Assembly (NCBI GenBank): GCA_029834535.1
Contig: JAQMWT010000197.1
Span: 1 to 51,960, forward strand
DNA from: Chrysophaeum taylorii
Lineage: Eukaryota; Sar; Pelagophyceae; Pelagomonadales; Pelagomonadaceae
Direction: 5' to 3'
DNA length: 51,960 nucleotides
A program made the translations under genes and the position numbers. The notes under the pieces are model-generated. The model searched no databases, was not told the origin of the DNA, and worked only from the letters and a program-made list of their open reading frames with translations. How positions within the stretch are numbered: the stretch's first letter is position 1; every line of letters begins with the position of its first letter. Shown piece after piece: positions 36,650-48,042 of the stretch.

Positions 36650-38251
36650 ATTGACGACTCAAACATTACCTCCACCCATTTACGCGAAGCTTTAGCTCAG
36701 ACAAATCCCGAGCGTCCTGGCTGGTTGCAAGCCATCGCGAAAGAATATCATTCTCTCGGTCAGCTTGGTTGCTGGGATGTTGTTCGCGTTCCTTCGACTT
36801 TTTCTGGCAACATTTGTACCCTCAAGTGGATCCTCCGCAAGAAGTATGACTCCGGCCGCTTCAAATCGTACAAGGCTCGCCTCGTTGTCCGCGGTTACAC
36901 CCAAGTTCACGGCGTTGATTATCACGACACCTACTCGCCGGTTGCTAACATCGTCATGATACGCTTCTTTCTAACGTTTGTTGCTGTTCATGACTGGGAT
37001 TTGCACAAGTCGGACGTCAGCTCCGCATTTATCCAAGCTCCCATTGACGAAGACATCTATGTCTGGCCACCCGAAGGCTACGCTCCTCGCCAACCCACCG
37101 ATGGTTCCAAGATCGTTTACAAGCTCCGTCGCTCTGGGTATGGTTGCAAACAAGCTTGTCGTAATTGGTGGCTTTAGTTGGAACGCTTCCTTGTCAATGA
37201 TTGTGGCTTCGTCCGCGGATCTGGTGACACTTGCAATTACAAGCTCGTGCTTAATTCTACCGTTGTCCTACGTCTCGTTCTTGTCGCTGGTGATCTTCTT
37301 GTGGCGCACCCTCGCCATTGTCTTGGCCATTACCAAGCCCTCTTCCTCCGTTTCAGAACCTTCACAGACGTCAATGAGCTTGATCTCACCACTTACGTTG
37401 GTCTTCGCATTACGCGTGACCGCCCTCGACGCACGCTCACTCTTGACCAATCCCATGCTATCCGTGAAATCCTTACCGAACATCGCTTCATCAACAGTAA
37501 ACCCGAACTGACTCCCGCTCCTAAGGGTCTTCATCTTTCTGCGGCTGATTGTCCTGCTCCTGGTTCTCCAGATCACATCTTCATGGCGCGCATCCCTTTT
37601 CGCCGTATTGCTGGCCGTGTCCTATTTATTTCCGTTATGACTCGCCCTGATATCACTTGGTCCGTCAATCAGTGTGCGCGTCTTTCGCACAATCCTGGTA
37701 AACCCCACTGGCACGCTTTATCCCACACTCTGCGTTATCTCAACGGTTCTCAGGATCTTGCCCTTATTCTTGGTCGCGATTCTACCCTTCGTCTCTGTGG
37801 TTATTCCGACTCCAGCTGGGCCGACGACCCTGATGACCGCCACTCCACTACTGGTTTTTGTTTTCTCCTTGCTGGCTCTATGATAGCCTACTGCTCCCGC
37901 TCGCAGTACCTCCTCGCCCGCTCTTCTGTTGAAGCTGAATTGCTCGCTCTTTACGCCGCTACTGCTGAGCTCTCTTGGCTTCTCAAACTTTTTGATGACT
38001 TTGACATCCCTCGTCACACAGTCCCAATGTATGTCGATAATAGCACCACCGCAACCCAAGTCCGTCTCCAATGTCTCACGCGGCGCACCCGCCATATTGA
38101 TATTCGCTTTTACAGCACCGCCGAATATTATCGCAACCACATCATTGATCTCCAACACATTACTCGCCCTGACAACCTTAGCGATATTTTCACCCGCAGT
38201 TCGGAAGCTCCTTGCTTCCTCCGGTTTCGTGCTCGTTACCTCACCTCGTGA
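36650..38251 (+). CDS. Copia reverse transcriptase and RNase H, one TAG
   Basis: Open from about 36650 (HLREALAQTNPERPGWLQAI). RT blocks: CTLKWILRKKYDSGRFKSYK, ARLVVRGYTQVHGVDYHDTY, SPVANIVMIRFFL, KSDVSSAFIQAPIDEDIYVW. The TAG at 37175 falls in NWWL-stop-LERFL, where Gln is common in copia RTs; the frame continues in phase. The catalytic YVDD box is replaced by VAGD (LVLVAGDLLVAHP, about 37283-37294), so the palm is probably dead. RNase H follows: GYSDSSWADDPDDRHSTTGF, ARSSVEAELLALYAATAEL, MYVDNSTTATQ, RRTRHIDIRFYSTAEYY and NLSDIFTRS. Stop at 38249-38251. Confidence 0.88.
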
Positions 38252-38429
38252 CTTCGCCCTGATCTCTCCTGTTTCTTTATGCCACAATGCCTCTATTGAC
38301 GTCTTCCTCAAAGCCTCTGTGAGCGTCTCATTTACCCTTTTTTTCCCCCCTTCTTCCTTTTTCTTTCCCAGCACCTGTGTGAGGACCTCACTTACCCTTT
38401 TTTCCCTTTTCTTTCTTTTCCAGCACCTG
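38252..38429 (+). other. Copia 3' region with pyrimidine tracts and a short duplication
   Basis: Between the RNase H stop and the 3' LTR the plus strand is T/C-rich (CTTTTTTTCCCCCC, TTTTTTCCCTTTTC). The stretch CCAGCACCTGTGTGAGGA occurs twice: once about 60 bp upstream, and once crossing into the LTR at 38430. The expected purine tract is absent on the plus strand. Confidence 0.6.
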
Positions 38430-38893
38430 TGTGAGGAAGCTATGACACTTACCCCTGCACCACGTATCTAGTATCCCTACGTCATTCCCTTACCCTGATC
38501 GCCGACTGCGGTTGCGATGGAGGACGGTGCCTCATGAATCCTGGGCCTTGCGAGGGCATCCGCCCTCCCGGCGTAGGTTGGCACCTATTCGCCTCCCGGG
38601 CGGGCCGGTTGGCAGCCAGAACGTTCGCAGTGGGACGGGGTATGGCCGGGGGGCGAAGACGGAAGGTTATCGACGAGTTGGTTGTCAGTCACATCGCGGT
38701 CTCCTCGTCGCATGGCGACAAGCTTGATGGTCACTCTCCGCCGACCGACCTTTCGGCGCTCCTCGTCTACAGGCCCGTGATTCCGGACTGGCACCTGTCG
38801 GTCCGGCCTGGCTCCCATGCTCGGGAGAGGTCTGAAGTTAGTTAGTTAGTTATTCCCTTATCGCTAGTCCAACGCCCCATTCCAGCTGCAACA
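38430..38893 (+). repeat. Copia 3' LTR, split by SINE-like copy 2
   Basis: 38430-38492 and 38861-38893 together equal the 5' LTR with two or three substitutions (CTAGTCCAACG, CAGCTGCAACA). The split is flanked by the duplication ATTCCCTTA. Confidence 0.88.
38493..38851 (+). mobile_element. SINE-like retroposon copy 2
   Basis: Flanked by a 9-bp target duplication, ATTCCCTTA at 38484-38492 and 38852-38860. It begins CCCTGATCGCCGACTGCGG and ends in GTTAGTTAGTTAGTT. It shares GGTTGCGATGGAGGACGG with copy 1 and is nearly identical to copy 3 over the last 290 bp. It is the longest clean copy and the best template for a family consensus. No RNA polymerase III boxes can be assigned with confidence. 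Confidence 0.82.
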
Positions 38894-38898
38894 GTTAT

Positions 38899-39686
38899 TA
38901 CGCGGTACGAATTTGCGCGCGTGCCCTGATCAAGCACGTAGAGTTCCAGCGGGCCGAATTGCGTCGAAGAGTATACGCGTATTTTGTTTCGTTCGTACGT
39001 CCCGAGAGACAACGAACACGCGCGCGAGTTGGAAATCGCAGCACATACACCCGGGATTTTGGTATAGCTGAACGGCGGAAGCTGTTAGCGAGTGGGATCG
39101 CTACCCACACGGCAGTTTGGATTGCCATGTGGACAAGAACTCCGCGAGTGCTGTTTTGACAGCGACGGATCACGTCATTGTCAACGACGTGCATCGCTTT
39201 GAGTGATCGAATCCGGACGTGGTTCGAGATTCCTCATCGACATTATGGAAGAAGACGCAGACGTGCGTGAGGAAGGATTTTATCCAGTGCTTCCCGCCGC
39301 CGCTGGGACCGGCCGCGAGGAAGGTGAATTACGAGAGGCCGAGGCAGTCGATGTTACAGACATGCCTCCAGCAGAAGTGCCTCCAGAGACAGCAATTTTT
39401 TCGCCGACGAGTCCAACGACCCCGGACCATGGCGAGCGCACTACTATTGAGCGCGGATCCGTGACTCGACGTCAGCTTCGCGAACACCTCGAGCGGAGAC
39501 GACGCGAAAACGAGCGGCTAGCTGAGCGATTCGCCCATGAAAGGGCTGAAGCTAGGGAGGAAGCAGCTCGACAAAATCTTCTTGCGCTAAATGAAGCGCT
39601 GCGGCAAGACCTCGAGACAACGAGGACCTTGCGTGAAGAGGCTGATCGATTTCGTCGTGAGCGAGACGAATTAGCAGCAGAACGAG
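38899..39686 (+). pseudogene. Gypsy-3 gag N-terminal part and coiled coil, cut by element B
   Basis: Starts after the copia target duplication. A frame at 38959-39159 gives YAYFVSFVRPERQRTRARVG, like Gypsy-1 (FVRFERRRTRARVGNR). A second frame from 39203 holds VDVTDMPPAEVPPETAIFSP and a coiled coil (LREHLERRRRENERLAERFA, then ALRQDLETTRTLREEADRFR) up to ELAAER at 39686. Element B interrupts here; the following residues up to the stop at 39715 are LTR sequence. The coding sequence resumes at 48578 with RREVAREQ-type/RPEPETPARQTEPERSTE sequence. Confidence 0.65.
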
Positions 39687-39872
39687 TAGATATAGAAAAT
39701 TCCACTCAGGGTTAGGAACCCCCCCCCCCTTAACCTCACACTCACATTTCAACCCCAAAATCGCTGCGTCGTACACCATGCTGCTCTTTGTGTCGTTAGA
39801 GGACAGGACGAAAGGCAGCACTACCACTGCCACCATTCTCTACCAGAGGCACAGTGATTTTACTGTTCTCTA
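39687..39872 (+). repeat. Element B 5' LTR
   Basis: TAGATATAGAAAATTCC ... TTACTGTTCTCTA. By eye it differs from the 3' LTR at about nine positions. It contains CAGGGTTAGG and an 11-12 base C run. Confidence 0.88.
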
Positions 39873-39900
39873 GGTTTGGACCCAGTCCGGTACTGGTAGA
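39873..39900 (+). other. Conserved post-LTR segment with short hairpin (A/B)
   Basis: GGTTTGGACCCAGTCCGGTA follows the 5' LTR in both A and B, and GGTTTTGGG follows that of C. CCAGT and ACTGG in CCAGTCCGGTACTGG can pair. This is where a primer-binding site should lie, but it does not start with TGG and I cannot match a tRNA. Confidence 0.35.
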
Positions 39901-40082
39901 GAAGCGTCCTCCGAAAGACATCGATCTCGATCGACGTCTCGGACGAAGACCCAGCATTTCCAGGCAAGAGCAATCTCCGGAAGTCCCTGAAAGTTTTAAG
40001 ACCGTAGTCAAGTTTCATCGCTTGCTACTGGTGAAAAAGTGTGAAAGGCAACCAACAACGCGCAAAACGCAACCCAATAACG

Positions 40083-42320
40083 ATGGCGACTCACGACCCA
40101 CAAGTCCCGAGTCTGGAAGTAGCGACGCAATTCGCCACACAGCAAGCTCTCATTCAACAGTTCAAAGCCGATTTCTTTGCTCAGTTCGCCGCTGATTGCC
40201 AACGGCGCAAAGCTAATTTCTTGGATCAACTCGCCGCTGATCAAGCTATTCTCAAAGCCAGAATCGCCGCTGATTACGCTGATCTCAGAGCCAAAATCAC
40301 TGCCGCAATCGAGCAACTCGATCAAGACGTGCAACTCGATCAAGACGAGCAACTCGATCAAGACGCGCAACTCGATCAAGACGAGCAATTTGAACAAGCT
40401 CCCCTACCAGCTGTTCTTCCGGCAACTCCTCTCAAGCACAAGCAAACTTCTACCGAAGTCGCGACCCAAGACCCGATCATCTCGATGGTCACCCCCCCTC
40501 ATGCCGACAACTCCACCGGATGTCAAACACCCCACGGCAAAGTCTCAGACCCCACTGCCTTCCCTCCGGACCCAGGCATAGCCAAGGTTACTCCACAACC
40601 TGGCACACCCCACATTCACGAGGACACTCCACCTTGTTCGAATATCGCACCAGCAATGTTGAACACACCACCACCAATAAACATTACACCCTTCAATCCA
40701 CCAACCCCACCGGAGCCTCCACCTCCTTCACTGGAGCCTAACTCCCCACTATCGGCGACTCCCGCTACACCACCTATACAACTATACAACTTGTAGTTAC
40801 CCAACATCCTCGTCAACCCCCTCGCCGCACCACTCATCTCCTTGATGATCATGCCATATACGGCCATGACGGCCCTTCATCCCTGACCAAGCCCCCACCG
40901 CGGCTCAAGCTCATGCCGCCCCACTGTCGGATTCCCTTGTCCGATATCCATCATCTTCCGCAAGTCATTCTCCTCAAGACTTTCCTCTCCATCCACAAGA
41001 CCATGCCACCTACGGCCACGACGGCCCCGGCACTTCCATTTCTACCACAGCTCCTTCCGCGGCTCAAGCTACTGCCGCCCAACCATCGGACCCTCCTGAC
41101 AGACCTTCATCACCTTTAGAAAGTCGCTGTTCCCCCGATTTGCCCCTCCACCCGCGTGACTGTGCATTCCACGACTACGACCATTCCTCCGTCCCCACTC
41201 AATCAACATTCCACCTCCTTTCTCGAAGTTCCAATGCACCTCCGTCTGAGCTCCAACGCGAGTTGGCCACAACTAAGGCTGCACTCCGCTCCCAAACCGC
41301 TGGATTTGCCGCAACCAAGGCCGTGCTCATTCGCAAGGATGACGCTTTGTCCTCCACAGCCAACAAACTCATCATCACCGACGCCGCCCTGGCTTTCGCC
41401 ACTGCCCAGCTCGCCATCCAAGCCGACGAACTGGTCTCCACCCACGCCGAACTCCATCTCACCCACACCCAGCTCAAGGCACTCGAAACTGCCCACGCTG
41501 ACATCCGCAGCTCCCACCTTGAAACCAACGCCGTCCTCCAAACCATTATTGCCTCCTTGGATGCCACCAAACCCACCAAAGATGCTGCATCGCATCTTTC
41601 ACCTCCTTCCCCATCAACAACCAACCTTCATCCCCTTCCGAACCAACCTCCAATGCCTCTCCCCCGATTCTCCCCGAGTATCATCACCACCGCCACGGAT
41701 GCCCCGGACCTGGTTCTCCTGGTTCACCACCCACCCCGTCTCTCTGTTCTCGACCCCCCGCCATCTCTGGCCCCTCCTCCTCTACCCACTCATTCTTCGC
41801 CTCTTTGGCACCCCCTGAACCCCTTTGCACCCGCTCGTCTTATCAGCTACCTGGTTCATTCCAACTCGACCACATCCCCGCGTCCGAGTTGCGATGGCGT
41901 ACATTCAACACCGGCGACCGCACCCCTACCACCAGCGACGATCACCACGTGCAAAGTCCGACCAAGAATCAAGACCACCCACATCAAGAGTCGACAAGTT
42001 CCGAACTATCAAAAGACGGCACTTTGCCTGATGGTCATGCTCACCATCATGCTGCCCAGACATGCATAAGGGCTTCTTCTCTCTTCGGGCACAACGGCCC
42101 AGGAAGCAATCTTGCCGAAGAAACACCAAGCGACCTCGTTCCCACTTTCGACAAGCCAAAGAAAAATGCACCTCGAGATGTTCCCGAGTATTATGCCTAC
42201 ATCGACTATGGCAACCACACCCAACAACCTAAGGCTCCGCCGTATTCCATGCCCCGGGCACAAGAGCCGCAGGCCACTGACAACATCCCCTCCGATTCAG
42301 TCCCCTGGTATGATGCATAA
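40083..42320 (+). pseudogene. Element B Gag-like proline-rich protein (ORF1 part)
   Basis: ATG 40083 is in context AACGATGG and starts MATHDPQVPSLEVATQFATQ, followed by a helix (FFAQFAADCQRRKANFLDQL, then AILKARIAADYADLRAKITA) and four LDQD(E/V/A)Q repeats (40312-40385). The Pro-rich part runs to TIQLYNL with a TAG at 40794; there the copy has a small insertion relative to A and shifts frame. It then continues as AIYGHDGPSSL, ELQRELATTKAALRSQ and a long helical stretch (41140-42069, KDDALSSTANKLIITDAALA). Last is the frame 41805-42320, with SLFGHNGPGSNLAEET and AQEPQATDNIPSDSVPWYDA, which ends in the SINE-like insertion. Function unknown; Gag-like by position. Confidence 0.5.
40312..40385 (+). 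repeat. 18-bp repeat array in element B ORF1
   Basis: Four imperfect units of CAACTCGATCAAGACGTG encode LDQDVQ, LDQDEQ, LDQDAQ and LDQDEQ. Element A has only about two units, so the array varies in length between copies. Confidence 0.85.
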
Positions 42321-42609
42321 CTAACTAACGAACTAACTTCAGACCTCTCCCGAGCATGGGAGCCAGGCCGGACCGACAGGAGCCAGTCCGGAATCACGGG
42401 CCTGTAGACGAGGAGCGCCGAAAGGTCGGTCGGCGGAGAGTGACCATCAAGCTTGTCGCCATGCGACGAGGAGACCGCGATGAGACTGACAACCAACTCG
42501 TCGATAACCTTCCGTCTTCGCCCCCCGGCCATACCCCGTCCCACTGCGAACGTTCCGGCTGCCAACCGGGCCGCCCGGGAGGCGAATAGGTGCCAACCTA
42601 CGCCGGGAG
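42319..42609 (-). mobile_element. SINE-like retroposon copy 3 (5'-truncated)
   Basis: The reverse complement starts CTCCCGGCGTAGGTTGGCAC and ends GTTAGTTCGTTAGTTAGTT. It is flanked by a 7-bp target duplication, GATGCAT at 42312-42318 and 42610-42616. Element A has the empty site (TATGATGCATACAGCGAAG, as complement near 30543-30561), so the insertion occurred after A and B diverged. It lacks the first ~65 bp of copy 2. Confidence 0.87.
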
Positions 42610-42616
42610 GATGCAT

Positions 42617-45600
42617 ACCGCGAAGAAACAATACCCACTTCACTAGTCTCGAAGATGGTCTCCTCGACCATTCCAGATCAGCCGCCTGATCCAAGCACCA
42701 CCAATGACCCCGCAATGCCGTATCCACAAGGACAAGACACGCTGTCGACGGTCCCACGGTCACCATACTCGCAGGCACTCACCGCACCTGCAGGTATCAG
42801 CTCAGATTCACCAGGCACTCCCGCCTTGTTCGATATCTCTCGATCAGCAGCTCCCGATCACTTCGAAGCTGGTTCCGCCTCGCCGCCTCCCCTCCTCGAA
42901 GACAGGCGCGCACTGCCGCTCACCGGCGCTTGCTGCTGCACCCACCATCCACCTTCTCGGTCGGATGCACTGGATGACACTGCTCAGCAGGTTGCATGGA
43001 CCCATCTGCGACCACCATGTAACGATTTGATGGATGTCTTCGCACGAGCACCAGTCGCAGCACCTGATCACCCGCTCCCCAACTTTCGGTCAGAGGACGC
43101 ACTCCTTTCGGCTGCCGATCCTTATGTCTCACCGCGACCAAGCCTCTGGAAAGCTTTCCCCATGGCTGCAGTAACAGACACAGATTTCGAGTTCTGAACG
43201 ACCCGATCAGCCGCAAACTATGCACGATTCCATTGCGACCACTTCGGTCCTGTATGTCCCCTTGCATAGCTCTCTTCTGGACGCCACACGCTTGCGCTGC
43301 CTCCGGAAAATCGATGTTGCGCTCTCAGGAAACATTATCCGCGCACTATGCATAGACTCGCTCCAACTAAACCACTTCTGTAAGCATTTTCGCATCACTG
43401 GAATGCACGACAAACGTTCCACGCCAGCTGCCGGCTCCACCACAAACATGCACCCAAGTCACGTACGTTGCCTCCCTCAAAAGCGTCTTATCGCTCAGCA
43501 CGTCACTCCTCGTTTGAGGACGCATTTCACATGCCCGCACCCAAGAATGCTCTACACGCCGAAGGGCAACCCTGGTCACTACGGCACTCACCGCTCTGGT
43601 CCCAGCATCTCCGCTATTGAGGATGCACCCAGCAGGACTGACCCTTTCATCGCCTTTGGTTCAACTGCACTCTCCTTCGGCGACCCCTCTTTTCGAATTC
43701 CCGCACTGGACCCCAAGCATTTCAGGCCGGATACTCTCCACCACGGGATCTCAGCTCACGCGCCCATCTGCCCTACCTTGCAGACAGGTCAGCCGCGAGC
43801 CACACTCCTTTTGGCACTGACTTCGGACCACCCGCATCGCGCGCTTTTGCTCTTGGAGCATGACACGCTTTTCGATGCTCTCCGCGTCACCGCCTCTAAC
43901 ACCACGACACTCGTCATTTCCACCGACACTCCGCGCCGCAACGTATCTCACGACCTTCAGATCACCAACATAAGTCGGTCGCGCCCGCACCACGTCGCGC
44001 ACGCCTTACGAGGGCGTATATCAATTGGTGACCTCACAGGTCTTTCGATGCATTTTCCGACGTCCGACTTTGAACTTACGAGTTACTTTATGACAATCCT
44101 CAATGCCAGGACGACTGAAGCTGTGCAATCATGCCTCTGGAACTCCAAAGCAACAGAAACTGCCAGACAAGAAAGCACTCAACTCCCAACAGCTGCTCAA
44201 CAGCTACTTAAGGTCTCGCACATGGCAACCAGTACTATCTCGCAGTCTCTATTGGACGACAAGACGAAAGATAAGACCACAACGGCCAGCTACACCCGCC
44301 AGCTCATTGATTTAGCAGACGAGACAACGCAAACCAACTGCGCAGCACGGTTCCAGACTATGCTGACGATGCTCGGGTCCAACGCCCAATTACTCGACCA
44401 CGCACACGTTCTGTCACCTGACCTCGCACTGCAACTGGCTCCTGTCTCATTCATAACTGATGCACCCCATCCGATAGACCAATCCCTAAGAAATGTCCCG
44501 CTCGCAGAAGCACCACCACAGGACACAAAGGTACATCATGAAGACACAGGTAAGCGCACCACGATAATGCGCACAAGCTCATTGCGCCTATCCGATCACG
44601 ACGAGACGAAGCTACAGCTTCGCTTGACCCCTTCGCCACTGGAAGACAAAGGCCGCCTCTCAGCCCCCCAGGCACCTGACCCTTCCCTGTCGCTGCAATC
44701 CGCATTAGCACAGACGATCTCGCCTCCATGCACGACTGCAGATCAGGCACAGGCCAATGTCAGCACTCTGCAGAGTTATGCGCACCCGCTGGAATCTCAC
44801 CAGCACGGCTACCTCAGCCAGTCAGGTCACTGCACCACCTCGGTCTCCCCTGACACCAGGTCGACGTATCGCTCATTCGCGACCACCTCAAGTCATCTAA
44901 TGGACGACTATGATCTCGAGCATGAACTCATTGCAACGCTTGAGTCATACCCAAGAAGGAATCCTACTTTGTAGTCACCTCAACCACGCCCACAGGAACT
45001 TTGGCCACCAGACGCCACCCATGTGCTCGTGGTTTCTCCATGGTTTCCTTCAAAGCTTTTGACTGCAGCAGTGACAAAATGTAACCTTCCCATGCGACTA
45101 TACTCGCATTCTCGTTTGGGACACAAGCATTTACATCATGTCATTTGTTTGCGCTCATAGTACCGCGATACACGGCAACCAAGATAGAAGTGGACTGCGT
45201 TCCACCCTCATCTCTGAGCGCCACCCCCGACATGCTGCTCCCGGCACTACTAGCCAGTCCCACCACGTCTGATTCAGCCCCCATCGCTTTGTATGACGTC
45301 ATATGTCATATTCCGATTAAAGCCCAGACACTCCCACAGGATCTTTGGCCACCAGACGCCACCCATGTGCTCGTGGTTTCTCCATTGGTTTCCTCCAAGG
45401 CATTTGACTGCAGCAGAGACAAAATGAAACCTCCCCATGCGACTATAACCGCATTATCGTTTGAGACGCAAGCATTTACTTCATGTCATTTGTTTGCGCT
45501 CATAGTACCGCGATACACGGCAACCAAGATAGAAGTGGAGTGCGTTCCACCCTCATCTCTGAGCGCCACCCCCGACATGCTGCTCCCGGCACTACTAGCC

Positions 45601-48042
45601 AGTCCCACCACGTCTGATTCAGCCCCCATCGCTTTGTATGACGTCATATGTCATATTCCGATTAAAGCCGAGACACCGCACAGGCTACAATGCACTCGCG
45701 ACGGCACGCTCACCGCCCCTCTCGGTTTAGACTACAAACATTGCGCCATACCCATGGTACACTCACAGTCAACTGAGACGCACGCTCGCTTGTCGCACAG
45801 TACGATGCCCAAACACATTTTGATTCATGATACGCAGAACACTGTCGTCTCAGCCACCGCTGAAGCGCCTCCTCCGACCGCCGCCCGGCTCTGCGCTCGT
45901 TTCGCAATCATGGTCTCTCCATCTCACCGGCAAGTCGAAGATTTCACCGAGTTCGAATTACGAGGGCGCATTAGTCTCCCACCGACGACAAGATTCGTTT
46001 CGATTCGTATCAGTCATGCCTCCTATGGCTACTCTGGCTACATCGGAAAACAATTCAAGGCACGTACTGAAGTCCCTCTTTCTAAGGACCTCTGTCACAC
46101 GCCAAGACCTGATGAGTATTCGTCGTTCCTCCCCGCTTCAACGCGACTCCCGACGACCAAATCCCCGACGATTTGTGATGACACTAAGTTCCGTCATCAA
46201 TGCAATTCAGAGCCACCCACGCTCTTCCGTCAGTCTCTCGCAGGTCACGCCTCTCGATTTTCGGCATTCCACCCTCGCTCGATTTTATCCAGCATGCTGC
46301 CATATGCAAACGAAGTTCCATCACGCCAAAGCCACACGTCACAGTTATCGCTAGCCTCGCGCAATAAATGCCCGCCACCAAATGATAGCCGCACGCAGAG
46401 TCCTTTACTCACCTCTCTTCACGGCCCCCCCAGCACTATGCTTGACGTTGAAGCTCTGCACCACTATGGTTCGGTTACCACACAACTTCACGCGAAATCC
46501 TCGTCCAGTTCTGATCATATTTCGCATCTGTCGACATTGTTATCAGAATCATGCTTCGGACACAGCTCAGACAGCACTAGCGTATTACGCTCCTATGGCG
46601 CACTCGGTTCGCTCCTCTCCGTTCGCACTGCAGGTTCCATCTTGCAGAACTCTGAGCCAAACAGCCGCCATTGCGATTCGCACCCAGCCGACGCTTTCCG
46701 TAGCACCCGCGAAGATAACCCCCAACCTCCACAGGTTGGATACGCGCTCTGCTTTAAGCATTCCACCGAATCTCACTGCCGCACACCGCTAGCCCCACCC
46801 AGTTGTGTTACGAATCAAGGGAAGTTAACTGCCATGACTATTTACTTCTTCATTCCCACACACTCGCTGCTAGCCACAGTCTCACATGACTCATTACCAG
46901 ACAGTTCTCGCATTATGGACAGGACCTCACATCATGTCCATTCTTCGGACATCCCCCGTCCACATATCAATCCTCTCTTGAAACATACGCTCCCTACACG
47001 TTGTATACTGTACAGCTCTCGCATATCGACAACACCCTTCTGTCGAATGTCTCCCCTTTCAGTCACGGCACGATTCACCAGGGATGCACAACGCTCTCTC
47101 GCGCTTGTACATCAAGGGAAGTTTGATTCTGGTAAAAACGCTTCGTTTGATTCGGATGAAAACGACTCCGGACATGAAATGAATGGATCAGTCGACTGTC
47201 ACAGTTCAGGATTACTTTGCAACATAGAACACGGAAGATGCGACTTTGACCACACCTTCGATGTCAACTCACCCCCTGGCACGGACACTATCTTTAAGCA
47301 GTCCATCGCCTTCCGGCATTCAGTCTTCTGTTGTCCGACTCTTCTACATTTTCTGCACAGGGCACCGACTCGTCCGCACAGGACACACGCCTGTATCCAC
47401 CATCATGCTCGATACACTCGCAAACCTCAGTCTCCGCCCAATCATCTTTCGATGATAGCCACTGGCGACTTACACGAGACTACGAACCCAAACCTACAGC
47501 AAATTTAGAGTTTTCATATTTATGGCCAACCCCAGACAACTTTATAACGATATCACCATCGCACTACGATTACCCCCATATCATGTTACACGCTCATAGC
47601 CTAGCTTCAGCTGTCCCACGCTACACTCAGGACGACAGCATTGACACGTATGTGACAGGCAATTCTGGTTCTCTCATCTTCCAGAAACAGCTCCGCCTTA
47701 CTCGCTCTCATTACCACGATTACCTTACCATGACGAAGCCGATTTGGTTAAATGGTCCTATCTCTTCATGGATCACGCTGGCGCTCCGTCACATCGTCAC
47801 ATCTTTACTAGCAAAACTTTAGTCACGATAGAATCACATCCCTACGACTACTTTCACTATTCGCCTTTCGAGCAACCATTTGTCTGCTGCACAATTCCCG
47901 ACTGCCTAACCCATGATCCCTCCTGTTATTATTCGTTAGACCACCCGCTCTACTCAGATGCTCCCCCAGCCACTTGGGATTTATCCACCGGCACGCACCG
48001 TCCCCTATCTCATTAGCCACTGAGCAAGATGACAATCTGATC
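42617..48042 (+). pseudogene. Element B unrecognised long coding region (ORF2 part)
   Basis: Pieces 42655-43197, 43220-44974, 45145-47508, 47331-47822 and 47744-48016 are colinear with A. Landmarks: PAMPYPQGQDTLSTVPRSPY, PLHSSLLDATRLRCLRKIDV, LRGRISIGDLTGLSMHFPTS, SSHLMDDYDLEHELIATLES, FVSIRISHASYGYSGYIGKQ, VTGNSGSLIFQKQLRLTR, TWDLSTGTHRPLSH. The TAG at 48014 aligns with CAG in A; the next shared stop is near 48040. The TAG at 44972 aligns with GAG in A. A 344-bp tandem duplication and several 1-2 base shifts break the frame. Agreement with A at protein level across indels argues for past coding function. No known domain is recognised, so reverse transcriptase or integrase roles cannot be assigned. 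Confidence 0.5.
44989..45676 (+). repeat. 344-345 bp tandem duplication in element B
   Basis: The unit beginning CCCACAGGA(A/T)CTTTGGCC at 44989 is repeated at 45333 and runs to ATTAAAGCC(C/G)AGACAC. The units differ at scattered bases, including a one-base indel. Element A has a single copy (PQELWPPDATHVVVVSPLVS to CHIPITAQTPHRL). Confidence 0.9.

Larger units (their letters stand above)
33185..38893 (+). mobile_element. Ty1/copia element with 96-bp LTRs
   Basis: LTRs at 33185-33280 and 38430-38893 (the latter holding a SINE-like insertion) start TGTGAGGAAGCTATGACAC and end in ACA. A perfect 5-bp target duplication, GTTAT, flanks it (33180-33184 and 38894-38898). The order gag, zinc knuckles, protease, integrase, RT, RNase H is the copia order. 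The LTRs are short, and apart from the SINE they differ at only a few bases. The left target repeat overlaps the CTGTT duplication of element A, so the two sit back to back. The tract before the 3' LTR is pyrimidine-rich. Several frameshifts and a TAG make the copy defective. Confidence 0.9.

Noticed and set aside
41199..41624. Minus-strand frames over element B (for example 41624-41199) as antisense genes.
   Set aside because: They mirror the plus-strand helical segment and have no homologous landmarks of their own.
44870..44975. MDDYD in the A/B protein as the YxDD box of a reverse transcriptase.
   Set aside because: It is not flanked by hydrophobic strands and no other RT block is found around it.
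47655..47700. GNSG in VTGNSGSLIF as a trypsin-like serine protease site.
   Set aside because: There is no matching His or Asp motif upstream; a four-residue match in a 2,400-codon frame is not evidence.
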